A stretch of 64,000 nucleotides of DNA. It comes from Caldisericia bacterium (GTDB taxonomy: Bacteria > Caldisericota > Caldisericia > JAAYUI01). This document shows positions 51,774 through 60,387 of this stretch, in pieces. The notes below the pieces were generated by a model. The model did not search any database and was not told where the DNA came from. It was given only the letters and a program-made list of their open reading frames with translations. The stretch lies in the NCBI GenBank assembly GCA_017999835.1, contig JAGNLA010000008.1, positions 1 to 64,000 on the forward strand, given 5' to 3'. Each line of letters opens with the position of its first letter. Position 1 is the first letter of the stretch. Both the position numbers and the translations under genes were made by a program.

Positions 51774-52294
51774 TCCTGTTCTCTGTCTGCATGCTGCTTG
51801 CATCATGTGGCAATGCCACCGAACCCCTTAAACAAGAACCAACGGGAGAGCAGACCTCTTCGGAAGAGATAATAACCGATTTGAACCAACCGATCTGGAT
51901 TGGCAAGAGTTTTTCACTTATGGACGCCACCTGGAAATTCTCCAACTATAAGGTCGCAGAAACAATTGGCGACATAAAACCTTCCAAGGAAGCATTCCAC
52001 ACCATAGACGTTGACATCGATGCCAAAACGCCGTTGAATCTTGAAAACATCCGTTTTGAGATGGTTGATGTGTTCGGCAACAAGTTCAACCTGACCGAAA
52101 ACAAAGATGTCTACAAATCTGTCGTTTCGGCTGGCAGAATATCTGTCGACCAGATTCTGGCAATGTCTTCTCTTGATTACAAGGTCACGCTGGTATTTGA
52201 AGGTCTTAAGAAAACTCAGGGCGTATCAATCGAGATACTTGAGAAAACTGATTCTGGCGAAAAAAGAATCGCGCTCATCGACACAGGCGTGTGA
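51746..52294 (+). CDS. lipoprotein, unknown function
   Basis: 182 residues. A lipoprotein signal peptide with lipobox LLASC (Cys21) is followed by an acidic linker and one beta-sandwich domain of about 130 residues. The start (MGKVFKTSLILFSVCMLLASCG) is behind GGAGG. The folded part resembles DUF4352-type immunoglobulin-like lipoproteins (WKFSNYKVAE, FEMVDVFGNKFNL, YKVTLVFEG), but I am not sure. It overlaps rsfS by 28 bases and shares TGATG with the next lipoprotein gene, so it is in the obgE-nadD-rsfS operon. Confidence 0.8.
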   Translation: MGKVFKTSLILFSVCMLLASCGNATEPLKQEPTGEQTSSEEIITDLNQPIWIGKSFSLMDATWKFSNYKVAETIGDIKPSKEAFHTIDVDIDAKTPLNLENIRFEMVDVFGNKFNLTENKDVYKSVVSAGRISVDQILAMSSLDYKVTLVFEGLKKTQGVSIEILEKTDSGEKRIALIDTGV

Positions 52295-52842
52295 TGAAAA
52301 ACTTTTCTTTACTGGTTTTGTCGCTTGTGCTTCTTTCAGGCTGTGGCCCGGAGCAACAACCTGTTCAAAACGAGTTTCTGCTTAACACAAAGCAGGCAGG
52401 TGACGTAAAGCTTGCCAGAATCGGCGAGGAAGTCGACGTTGCAGACGGAATAATGTTTGTTCTCGACGAAGCCAAAATGATTCCCTCGATTCCAAATCTC
52501 GATGTTGACAGCCCTTTTGACAGAATATTCAGCAAAGTCGGCAGTTTTTTAGTCTGCAAGGCAACCATCTGGAAAACAAACCCAGACGCACAGTTTCCAA
52601 AATATGACGTCATCAGTGTTATCCCATCGTTTGGAACACTTACCACCGACCAGTTCATAATCAGACATGCCGAAATGGCTTATGAAAAATCATTATTCGA
52701 TCCATCAAAAATAACGACAGACAAACAACAATTCTTGTTTGTTTATGAAGTTGAATTTGACGAACCTGGCTGGTCTTATCATTTCTACAAGGAAAATGGC
52801 AGCAAGACTGAAATCTACAGGATTATCGATTCAGGAACATAG
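52294..52842 (+). CDS. lipoprotein, unknown function
   Basis: 182 residues with lipobox LLSGC (MKNFSLLVLSLVLLSGCGPEQQ). The mature part shows the same size and layout as the preceding lipoprotein (KLARIGEEVDVADGIMFVLDEAKM, FLVCKATIWKTN, FLFVYEVEFDEPGW), suggesting a duplicated DUF4352-like pair. ATG 52294 shares one base with the preceding TGA. Function unknown. Confidence 0.8.
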   Translation: MKNFSLLVLSLVLLSGCGPEQQPVQNEFLLNTKQAGDVKLARIGEEVDVADGIMFVLDEAKMIPSIPNLDVDSPFDRIFSKVGSFLVCKATIWKTNPDAQFPKYDVISVIPSFGTLTTDQFIIRHAEMAYEKSLFDPSKITTDKQQFLFVYEVEFDEPGWSYHFYKENGSKTEIYRIIDSGT

Positions 52843-52859
52843 AATATAGGGGTTTTGGC

Positions 52860-53417
52860 ATGAGAAAAACATTCTTATTTTTGATTGTAACTATTCTTTT
52901 TGCATGTAGTTGCAATAACACGGCAAACATCAACCAACCCGAGATGAAGATTATATCACAATCATTTAAGGATGGGGAGGCCATTCCTGTTGACTACACA
53001 TGCGCAAAAGGAGACAAATCACCCCAAATATCATGGACCTCAATACCCAAAGGAACAGTAAGCTTTGCTCTTACTTGTGAGGATATCGACGCTCCAAACG
53101 GTGTTTTCACTCATTGGATTGTCTACAACATGCTTCCTGTCACCACAAGACTGCTTGAGGATCAGCCAAAGATAAACTATCTCCCCAATAGCGGCATTCA
53201 GGGAACGAACGATTTTGGCAACTTCGGCTGGGGAGGACCGTGCCCACCCACCGGCAAAGCTCACAGATACGTATTCACCGTCTATTCGCTGGATATAAAA
53301 CTGAGAATCGACAAAAATCCAGTCACAAGGCAAATGTTCGATGAAGCCATAAAGGATCATATCATCTCATCTGCAAAGGTAACTGGAACGTTTGAGCAGA
53401 AAAAATCTAATAAATAA
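52860..53417 (+). CDS. YbhB/YbcL (PEBP) family protein, probable lipoprotein
   Basis: 185 residues. An N-terminal signal with lipobox-like FACSC, then a complete phosphatidylethanolamine-binding-protein fold: DYTCAKGDKSPQISWTSIPKGTVSFALTCEDIDAPNGVFTHWIVYNM and the GKAHRYVFTVYSLD region, both typical of bacterial YbhB. The ligand is unknown. It begins 17 bases after the previous gene and ends 3 bases before the convergent GNAT gene. It is the last gene of the obgE run. Confidence 0.88.
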   Translation: MRKTFLFLIVTILFACSCNNTANINQPEMKIISQSFKDGEAIPVDYTCAKGDKSPQISWTSIPKGTVSFALTCEDIDAPNGVFTHWIVYNMLPVTTRLLEDQPKINYLPNSGIQGTNDFGNFGWGGPCPPTGKAHRYVFTVYSLDIKLRIDKNPVTRQMFDEAIKDHIISSAKVTGTFEQKKSNK

Positions 53418-53420
53418 TCA

Positions 53421-53966
53421 TCATTTGTTGATGATTGAGTAGAGTTTCATATTTCGAAATTTGCCTTTTATGAACAGTTGCTCTCGCAAAATGCCTTCAA
53501 ACTGCATACCAGCTTTTTCCATAACTCTGTATGAACCCACGTTTTCTTCGATGCATCTGGCTTCGATCCTGTGCATCATGGCAAGTTCAAAGTTGTACTT
53601 AATAAACGCTTCCAGGGCCTCGGTTGTATAGCCCTGCTTCCAGAAGTGTTTTGAAATGGCATAGCCAACCTCGCACCTCATGTGCTCGGGCCAATGCTGA
53701 ACATATCCTATTGCACCAATAACCCTACCACTTTCTTTGATGCAGATTGCCCAGTCTGACGGGTCATTGTTTTCGTATTTAACAATCGATGATCTGATAA
53801 AACTTTTGGCATCTTCTGTGGATCTGTGCGTCTCCCAAATACAATAGACAGAGACCTCCGGTTGTGCACCGTAATGGTAGACATCCATCACATCATCAAG
53901 TGTCAGCTTTCTCAGGTACAGCCTTTCAGTGTACAGGTCAGGCGTGTCAAAGACAAATTTCATCAA
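53421..53966 (-). CDS. GNAT N-acetyltransferase (RimJ/RimL-like)
   Basis: 181 residues. RLYLRKLTLDDVMDVYHYG at the N-terminus, the CoA-loop region EVGYAISKHFWKQGYTTEALEAFIKYNF and IEARCIEENVGSYRVMEKAGMQFEGILRE are all typical of the RimJ/RimL-type GNAT family, which acetylates N-termini or small amines. The substrate is unknown. ATG overlaps the giant kinase gene by an ATGA, so it is co-transcribed with it. The 3' end faces the YbhB-like gene with 3 bases between. Confidence 0.88.
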   Translation of the reverse strand: MMKFVFDTPDLYTERLYLRKLTLDDVMDVYHYGAQPEVSVYCIWETHRSTEDAKSFIRSSIVKYENNDPSDWAICIKESGRVIGAIGYVQHWPEHMRCEVGYAISKHFWKQGYTTEALEAFIKYNFELAMMHRIEARCIEENVGSYRVMEKAGMQFEGILREQLFIKGKFRNMKLYSIINK

Positions 53967-56900
53967 AACCTCTTTCTGATCATCATGTCAGTGATACTCC
54001 TACTGGTTTGCCTTATTTCTTCCTTGTATGCCAGCAAATCGTTGTCGTTGAGATACCCAAGCACATCATTGAGAGCCAGAATTGCCTTGTTTGCCAATTC
54101 CGATCTATCGGGAGTATTTGGTTCCAGTCTGAGTTTGTTTTGAATGTGTCTTGCCAGAATCATTGTAATTCTTGGTTTGTAATAAAACTCAACCAGCGGT
54201 GTCCTCTCAATTGTTTTGTGCATTTCTCCTATTTGGGTATAAACTTTCCCCCATGTTTCCGGTATAAGTCTTTTTGGGTTTTCATCAATGCTTCTTGAAA
54301 AGAATGAGCCTCGAATCGTTTGTCCCTGAACTGAGTCAAAAATTCCAACTTCACATCTGGCCATTTGATAAATCATCTCAACCCAGGTCAGATCGCATTC
54401 TTTTTTCTCTTTATCAAATATTTGCTGGGCAAGCCTTAGCTGGTTCTTGGATTTTTCAACCATACCCATGTTGGCGTATGCAACAGCAAAACTGGAATAT
54501 TTCAAAACCAGCAGGTCATCCTTGGTCTGATTTGGCATAAGACTTTGTAACTCAAGTTCTGCATTGGCAATGAAATCCATTAATTCCTGCCAGGATTGTC
54601 TTTCGATGATCTCATCACTTTTGAGAATATCATAGACAACAATATAGGATCGAAGCTTAATCGTCGTAGCTTCAAGCTTTAGTTTTTCCAAATGCTGTTG
54701 AAATCTGTCATTGTCTTTTTCCAGAAAAGACAATATGGCTCCCTGCTGATAGATTTGGACTATATTGGTTTTCAATCCTTTTCCATCGAAAAAGTCAATA
54801 CATTCGTCAATAAGCGCTTTGTTCTCTTTGATCTTTCGCATTGCGTTGTTGATAACGATTGCTTTCATGTAAGAATTTGCTGCCAGAATATCGTAATGAT
54901 GCGCAATCGCTTTCTCCAAAACAATATCAACAAGTTCCTTTGCCACTTGCGGTTTACCAAGATTTGTGTAAAAGGATGACATGTTGAACATGGCAATCAA
55001 TTCCTGGTTTATCAGATTGCGTTCCTTTGATTCTTTTCTTACCATTTCAAGGCACTCGATTGCCTCTTCATATTTGCGAAGCTTGGAATAGCCGATTGCA
55101 AGAATGTTCTTTCCAAGAAATCTATCATTGACACTTGTTGACTGTTCAATGGATTTTTGAACAAATGGAATGCCCTTTTCAGGTTGAGACAAATGAATGT
55201 ACCCTGAGCCAAGGTAATAATTGATCATCGATCTGGATTTCATGGATGTAGCGCTATTGATTAGTTTCATAGCCTCAAGCGCCGTTTTTATTTGTTTTTC
55301 GTAGTTTTTTGCACCCAGAAGGATGGCAAGTTCACAAAGATAGAAATCTATCTTGTCTTGTTGTGATGATTTCATTTCCCAGACTGATTTTCTGTATCTT
55401 TCAAGCAACTCACCAGCTTCGGCAAGCTTGCCATTCTGGGTTTGTGACCTGACGCAATAATAATAGCATAGGTTTCTGACCGACGAATCATTTACCAGCT
55501 CGATGAAAGGCAACACTTCGGAGGCATAGTAGTCTGATTTTTTGTATTGCTGGAGTTCATCAGCCAAAGCAAAAGCTTTTGTCACATAGCCAACCCCTTC
55601 ATCAATTCTCATCGCTTTGAGATAATGGATACCGATGACAAAACAAAATTTCTTTGGATCAATTATTTCAAGTGCCGATGCTATCTGAACATGAAGTTTT
55701 TGAATTTCATCATCGCTGATGGTTTTGGTCACAACCTCCATCAAGGCTCCGGAACTCATTTCAACCACAAAATCGGATCCGGATGATCTTTCAGAAATCA
55801 TGTTTTCATCAAACAAGGTTTGGATTGATCTTCTGAATGTTTCATATTCCAATCTGGAAATTGACTGGAGTTCATCTATTGAAACCGGATGGTTGAGCAA
55901 AGCCATCTTGTTGAGCAAATCTCTGGCGCTTTCAAAGCCGGTTATTGATTCAAGCTTTGCAGACATCAATTCGGCAAGGGACTGAGGAAGAGAGGTCACC
56001 GTGATGGTCTTTCTAAGGTTTCTCGACTCCCTGATCAGCTCGAAAGCAAACTGGGGATTTCCTTTTGTTCTTGTGGCTAGCGATGACAACTCCTCAAAAG
56101 TAATCTTCCTGCCAAGCACTTTTTCGGCAAGCAGAGAAAGCTCATCGTTGTCAAAAGGGCTAAGCTCAAGGCTCAATTCGAACCTGAATGGAAGTTTTTG
56201 GCTTGATGTCACAATAACGATTGATTTGTAATCAGAACAAAATTTCACCAGATTTTCAACAACGCCATGCGTAAACTTGTCCATGCAGCCATCAAAAGCA
56301 TAGACAACAGGAGTGTCTCTAAATGCCTTTAAAAGAATGTCTGCAACAATCAACGGCGCCTGACCTTCTTCGTTCTGATTTGGCGCATCCTCAGGAAGGT
56401 TCAGTTTGTCGGCAAGTTTTGGCGATACAGATCGAATCAGTTGCGCATGGGCCATCGCAAAACCAGCATCAATACTAAAATCATAATCTGCAAGAGAATC
56501 AAGCAATGTTGAAATGATTGGGAAACCCGGTTGACTCACATTTCCATCACATGCGATGAACCTGACATATCGCGAAAGCGAAACCGATTGGAATTCTGCA
56601 AGTGTTCTTGTTTTACCAAAACCGTTTCCGCCAATAATTTCCAATGATTGACCGCTGCCTGTGATTGAACTTGTAAGCATGTCGTTGAAACGGTCAAAGA
56701 TGTCTTTTCTTCCAATGTATGGCGCTTCTTTACTTATATAATTGAACGAGAGCTTTTGCGAAGGTGACAATCCTTCAATAAACGCTGACAGATCTGCAAT
56801 CAACTCCCTGTCTGTTTGATAACGTCGTTCAGGCCTTTTTTCCAACATCTTCAAGCAGATGTTTTCAAGCATCGCTGGGACAGTGCTATCAATTTCAGTA

Positions 56901-57565
56901 GGATTTACCGGTCTTTCTTGAATAACTTTATAGATAAGCGTCACCACATCGTCTGCAACAAATGGAGGTTTACCCGTAAGAATCTCGTATAGAACCGAGC
57001 CTAGAGAGTAGATGTCTGATCTTTCATCCAATCCAGAGCACATAAGTTGCTCAGGAGACATATACTCGGCAGTGCCAATGAAAGTGCCAGCTTTAGTTAG
57101 CATTGCGCTGTCGGAGTCGTTTATGTGGGCAATGCCAAAATCAAGTAACTTTGGAATGCCCTCTGAAACAATTATATTTGAAGGTTTGAGATCGCGATGG
57201 ATTATACCAATTTTGTGAATTTCCTCCAGCGCCATTGCAACTTCCATGACTTGCCTGGCAGACTTGAGATAATCACCCATCCTTGATATTGGCTGCCCAG
57301 GAATGAATTCCATTGCATAATAAAGATGCTCGTCCGTTTCGCCAGAACTAATTAAACTGACAATATTTGGGTTGTGAAGTTTTGATAAAATCTCTATCTC
57401 TCTTAGAAATCTTTCCTTCATAACAGCAGGATCTTTTGATTGATAGACATTTGCAAGCTTTACCGCTACGATTTCACCCGTGAGAAGATCCAGTGCCATA
57501 TGAACCTCGCCCATGCCACCTTCGCCTAGTTTCTCGATGATCTCAAATCTTCCCGCAATGTCCAT
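53963..57565 (-). CDS. Ser/Thr protein kinase fused to AAA/STAND-like ATPase and TPR region
   Basis: 1200 residues. The N-terminal Hanks-type kinase (about 1-265) has GEGGMGEVHMA, VAVKLA, HRDLKPSNI, DFGIAH, AEYMSPEQL and DIYSLGSVLYEILTGKPPF, so it is active-type. A P-loop ATPase follows (Walker A GGNGFGKTRT, about 310-320; VYAFDGCMD as Walker B-like), then winged-helix-like and long TPR-like helical repeats to the end (for example YYLGSGYIHLSQPEKGIPFVQKSI). No C-terminal DNA-binding domain is seen, unlike in AcoK/MalT-type relatives. ATG 57565 is chosen over an upstream TTG because a promoter ends 7 bases before it. The cue and target are unknown. Confidence 0.88.
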   Translation of the reverse strand: MDIAGRFEIIEKLGEGGMGEVHMALDLLTGEIVAVKLANVYQSKDPAVMKERFLREIEILSKLHNPNIVSLISSGETDEHLYYAMEFIPGQPISRMGDYLKSARQVMEVAMALEEIHKIGIIHRDLKPSNIIVSEGIPKLLDFGIAHINDSDSAMLTKAGTFIGTAEYMSPEQLMCSGLDERSDIYSLGSVLYEILTGKPPFVADDVVTLIYKVIQERPVNPTEIDSTVPAMLENICLKMLEKRPERRYQTDRELIADLSAFIEGLSPSQKLSFNYISKEAPYIGRKDIFDRFNDMLTSSITGSGQSLEIIGGNGFGKTRTLAEFQSVSLSRYVRFIACDGNVSQPGFPIISTLLDSLADYDFSIDAGFAMAHAQLIRSVSPKLADKLNLPEDAPNQNEEGQAPLIVADILLKAFRDTPVVYAFDGCMDKFTHGVVENLVKFCSDYKSIVIVTSSQKLPFRFELSLELSPFDNDELSLLAEKVLGRKITFEELSSLATRTKGNPQFAFELIRESRNLRKTITVTSLPQSLAELMSAKLESITGFESARDLLNKMALLNHPVSIDELQSISRLEYETFRRSIQTLFDENMISERSSGSDFVVEMSSGALMEVVTKTISDDEIQKLHVQIASALEIIDPKKFCFVIGIHYLKAMRIDEGVGYVTKAFALADELQQYKKSDYYASEVLPFIELVNDSSVRNLCYYYCVRSQTQNGKLAEAGELLERYRKSVWEMKSSQQDKIDFYLCELAILLGAKNYEKQIKTALEAMKLINSATSMKSRSMINYYLGSGYIHLSQPEKGIPFVQKSIEQSTSVNDRFLGKNILAIGYSKLRKYEEAIECLEMVRKESKERNLINQELIAMFNMSSFYTNLGKPQVAKELVDIVLEKAIAHHYDILAANSYMKAIVINNAMRKIKENKALIDECIDFFDGKGLKTNIVQIYQQGAILSFLEKDNDRFQQHLEKLKLEATTIKLRSYIVVYDILKSDEIIERQSWQELMDFIANAELELQSLMPNQTKDDLLVLKYSSFAVAYANMGMVEKSKNQLRLAQQIFDKEKKECDLTWVEMIYQMARCEVGIFDSVQGQTIRGSFFSRSIDENPKRLIPETWGKVYTQIGEMHKTIERTPLVEFYYKPRITMILARHIQNKLRLEPNTPDRSELANKAILALNDVLGYLNDNDLLAYKEEIRQTSRSITDMMIRKRF

Positions 57566-57572
57566 TTTTAAA

Positions 57573-57601
57573 ATAATATTATTAATATGGCCAATAGGCA
57601 A
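57573..57601 (-). promoter_or_regulatory. leaderless promoter of the kinase-ATPase gene
   Basis: Minus strand: TTGCCT (57596-57601), a 17-base spacer, TATTAT (57573-57578) and 7 bases to ATG 57565. No ribosome site. Confidence 0.5.
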
Positions 57602-57710
57602 TAGGGTATCAAAATCGTAGAGGTCTATAAAAGAAGGGTATATTTAAAACCTATTTATGCTATTATTGTAAAAAAATTGAAGAAGGTTGGAATGACCAAG
57701 AGAAAGAAGA

Positions 57711-57788
57711 TGGGGTGGATAAGGGGATTTGAACCCCCGGCCTCCAGTTCCACAGACTGGCGCTCTAACCAACTGAGCTACATCCACC
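57711..57788 (-). tRNA. tRNA-His (anticodon GUG)
   Basis: Minus strand: an extra G-1 (57788) faces discriminator C73, the tRNA-His identity pair. The acceptor GTGGATG pairs with TATCCAC (one G-U). The anticodon stem CCAGT/ACTGG encloses CTGTGGA, giving anticodon GTG. CCA is encoded (57711-57713). Confidence 0.97.
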
Positions 57789-57801
57789 GCTTAGCAAGTT
57801 T

Positions 57802-57829
57802 AGTTTAGTGAGGGCAACGGCGGTGTCAA
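57802..57829 (-). promoter_or_regulatory. tRNA-His promoter
   Basis: Minus strand: TTGACA (57824-57829), a 16-base spacer and TAAACT (57802-57807), 13 bases before the tRNA 5' end. It is divergent from the grpE promoter. Confidence 0.7.
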
Positions 57830-57846
57830 GGTAAAAGGAAAGGGGC

Positions 57847-57874
57847 TTGACAAAATTATGTGTAAAATTAGAAT
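57847..57874 (+). promoter_or_regulatory. grpE-dnaK-dnaJ promoter
   Basis: TTGACA (57847-57852), a 16-base spacer and TAGAAT (57869-57874). The predicted start falls on the first base of the CIRCE-like repeat. Confidence 0.7.
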
Positions 57875-57879
57875 GTGGA

Positions 57880-57906
57880 TTAGCAGTCTAAAGAACAGAC
57901 TGCCAA
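57880..57906. promoter_or_regulatory. CIRCE-like operator
   Basis: TTAGCAGTC, nine bases, then GACTGCCAA. The CIRCE consensus is TTAGCACTC-N9-GAGTGCTAA. The left arm matches 8 of 9 and the right 7 of 9, with the exact N9 spacing. The two changed central bases are compensated, so the arms still pair at 8 of 9 positions. It lies at the transcription start of grpE-dnaK-dnaJ, where HrcA binds in other bacteria. hrcA itself is not next to it. Confidence 0.75.
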
Positions 57907-57926
57907 AAGTTGAAAAGAAGGCGAAG

Positions 57927-58460
57927 ATGACAGACGATACCGAGAATATTGTTCAACAGGAACCAACCGAAGACACCCAACAACTTGATCTTGAAAAGAA
58001 AGTAAACGAACTTGAAGAAGAGGTGTCAAAACTTCGTACGAGCCTTTACAACCAGGTTAGCGACAACGCCAGACTTCAAAGGATCGCTGAAAGGGAGAAA
58101 TCCCAGCAGGACGCCAAGACCAGGAAAGAGATAGCGAAGATGCTCCTTCCTGTTACTGACGATCTGGAACGAGCCTACTCGATGCTTGGCGACGACGAGA
58201 ACCGCAAATCGGTGGAGTTTATCCTGGGGAGCCTTGTGAAAGTTCTGGAACAGATTGGTCTGGAACCGATCGATCCGACAGGCGAGATGTTTGACCCCTA
58301 CAAGTGCGAGCTTGGAGGGCAAGAAGCATCGGATCTGCCTAACGGAACTGTTTGCAGGGTTGTACGCAAAGGCTATGCGATTGGCGATGAGATAATTCGC
58401 CCGGCGACAGTCGTCTGCTCAGTCTGCCAAAAGAAAGATACGGAGGAGAAAAATGAGTAA
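57927..58460 (+). CDS. grpE: nucleotide exchange factor GrpE
   Basis: About 177 residues. Releases ADP from DnaK. An acidic N-terminus, a long coiled coil ([37 protein letters not shown]) and the beta domain with [17 protein letters not shown] and [25 protein letters not shown]. The frame is open from 57858, but that start lies inside the promoter. ATG 57927, after the CIRCE-like repeat and a weak AAGGCGAAG, is the first usable one. It overlaps dnaK by 8 bases. Confidence 0.93.
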   Translation: MTDDTENIVQQEPTEDTQQLDLEKKVNELEEEVSKLRTSLYNQVSDNARLQRIAEREKSQQDAKTRKEIAKMLLPVTDDLERAYSMLGDDENRKSVEFILGSLVKVLEQIGLEPIDPTGEMFDPYKCELGGQEASDLPNGTVCRVVRKGYAIGDEIIRPATVVCSVCQKKDTEEKNE

Positions 58461-60309
58461 AATAATTGGAATTGATCTTGGAACAAGCAACAGCGCAGCT
58501 GCAGTCCTGATTGCCGGCAAACCGACAATCGTACCAGCGGCCGAAGGTGTTTCAATCGGTGGTAAAACCACACCTTCCTACGTCGCAATGACAAAGGACG
58601 GCCAGCTTCTTGTCGGAGAACCAGCAAGAAGACAGGCGGCCTTGAACCCGGAAAACACGATAACAGCAATCAAAAGGAAAATGGGCCAGAACGCAACAGT
58701 CAGCTTATTTGGCAAGACCTATACCCCACAACAGATTTCATCATACATCCTTCAAAAGATCAAAAGAGATGCCGAAGCATACATGGGTGAGTCAGTTAGC
58801 AAAGCCGTCATCACAGTGCCAGCATACTTCAACGACGACCAAAGACAGGCTACCAAAGATGCCGGTTCAATTGCTGGGCTTGAAGTAGTAAGGCTTGTCA
58901 ATGAACCAACTGCAGCTGCCCTTGCCTTCGGTGTGGACAAAACCGGCCAGGACATGAAGATCATGGTCTTTGACCTTGGCGGTGGAACGCTTGATGTCAC
59001 CATCATGGACTTTGGTCACGGTGTTTTTGAAGTCCGTTCAACGTCAGGCGACACGCAGCTTGGTGGAACCGACATGGACAACATCCTCATCGATTACATC
59101 ATCGGTGAATTCAGAAACGACACCGGCATTGACCTCAAGGGCAACAAAGATGCATCATTCAGGCTCAAGGAAGCTGCAGAAAAGGCAAAAATCGAACTTT
59201 CAACCACACTTGAAACCCAGATAAACCTCCCATTCATCGCCCAGGATGCGTCAGGCACACCAAAGCACCTTACTCTCACAATCACACGCTCCAAGCTTGA
59301 GATGCTCGTGAAACCAATCATAGACCGCTGCCGTGGACCACTGGAAAGAGCCATAAAAGACGCTGGATTGACGCCAAACCAGATAGACAAAATCATCATG
59401 GTCGGTGGACCAACAAGAATGCCGATGGTTTTGAAGTTTGTTGAAGACTTCATGGGCAAGCAGGTTGAGCGCGGCATTGACCCGATGGAATGCGTCGCAA
59501 TGGGCGCAGTCATCCAAGGCGCCGTTCTTGCCGGAGACGTGAAAGACGTTGTCCTTGTCGATGTCACACCGCTAACACTTGGTATCGAGACCATGGGCGG
59601 AGTCATGACAAAGATGATCGAGAGGAACACCCCTGTTCCAACCAAGCAAACCCAGGTTTTCTCGACAGCTGCCGACAACCAGCCGTCCGTAGAAATCAAC
59701 GTCCTTCAGGGCGAAAGACAAATGGCTTTGGACAACCTGAGCCTTGGAAAGTTCATCCTTGACGGCATCCCACCAGCACCAAGGGGCATACCTCAAGTAG
59801 AGGTAACTTATGAAATCGACAGCAACGGCATAGTCAACGTTTCAGCCGTCGACAAGGCAACAGGCAAACGCCAGTCAATAAGAATTGAAAACGCAAACAA
59901 ACTCGACAAGGACGCCATCGAAAAGATGAAACGTGAAGCCGAGATGTATGCCAACGCCGACAAATCAAGACGTGAAAAGGTAGAGCTCAAAAACAAAGCA
60001 GACACTCTTGTTTACCAGGCAAGAAAGTCAGCCGGAGACGCCAAAGGCAAGGTTGATGAAGCAAAGATTTCAACTGTGACAACCCTTGCTGACGAAATCG
60101 ACAGGCTTGTCAAGGAAGACAAGACTGACGACATCGAGCCAAAACTCAACGAACTTGATAAAGCGCTCTCAGAGATGGGTCAGGAAATGTACAAGAACCA
60201 GCAGCCTCCGCAGGGTCAGCCGCAGGATCAGCAACAGCAGCAGACTCCTCCGCAGAGTAACGGTGGAGACGGCCCAACCGTTGACGGTGAAGGTAGAGCA
60301 AGAGATTAA
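58453..60309 (+). CDS. dnaK: chaperone DnaK (Hsp70)
   Basis: 618 residues. The ATPase domain has [49 protein letters not shown] and [13 protein letters not shown]. The linker [15 protein letters not shown] leads into the substrate domain ([25 protein letters not shown]). The C-terminal lid ends in a Gln- and Pro-rich tail ([18 protein letters not shown]). GAGGAGAAAA precedes ATG, inside the grpE end. Full-length and apparently active. Confidence 0.97.
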   Translation: MSKIIGIDLGTSNSAAAVLIAGKPTIVPAAEGVSIGGKTTPSYVAMTKDGQLLVGEPARRQAALNPENTITAIKRKMGQNATVSLFGKTYTPQQISSYILQKIKRDAEAYMGESVSKAVITVPAYFNDDQRQATKDAGSIAGLEVVRLVNEPTAAALAFGVDKTGQDMKIMVFDLGGGTLDVTIMDFGHGVFEVRSTSGDTQLGGTDMDNILIDYIIGEFRNDTGIDLKGNKDASFRLKEAAEKAKIELSTTLETQINLPFIAQDASGTPKHLTLTITRSKLEMLVKPIIDRCRGPLERAIKDAGLTPNQIDKIIMVGGPTRMPMVLKFVEDFMGKQVERGIDPMECVAMGAVIQGAVLAGDVKDVVLVDVTPLTLGIETMGGVMTKMIERNTPVPTKQTQVFSTAADNQPSVEINVLQGERQMALDNLSLGKFILDGIPPAPRGIPQVEVTYEIDSNGIVNVSAVDKATGKRQSIRIENANKLDKDAIEKMKREAEMYANADKSRREKVELKNKADTLVYQARKSAGDAKGKVDEAKISTVTTLADEIDRLVKEDKTDDIEPKLNELDKALSEMGQEMYKNQQPPQGQPQDQQQQQTPPQSNGGDGPTVDGEGRARD

Positions 60310-60333
60310 GACAAAGCATTGTAAACAAATCTT

Positions 60334-60364
60334 CAAGGTTGCCGGTTGCACACTGGCAACCTTG
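60334..60364 (+). promoter_or_regulatory. hairpin between dnaK and dnaJ
   Basis: A perfect 10-bp stem CAAGGTTGCC / GGCAACCTTG with an 11-base loop. No T run follows, so it is more likely an mRNA processing, stability or attenuation element that lowers dnaJ relative to dnaK than a terminator. Confidence 0.65.
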
Positions 60365-60387
60365 ACTTATTTAATAGGAAGTTGAAA

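Noticed and set aside
53416-53436. Hairpin AATCATCA/TGATGATT between the YbhB-like and GNAT genes as terminator
   Set aside because: The stem is only 8 AT-rich base pairs, has no T run and overlaps both stop codons.
57847-57868. TTGACA with TAAAAT at 57863-57868 as grpE promoter
   Set aside because: The spacer would be only 10 bases; TAGAAT at 57869-57874 gives 16.
57858-57926. Longer grpE frame starting at 57858
   Set aside because: That ATG lies between the -35 and -10 of the only good promoter, upstream of the predicted transcription start.
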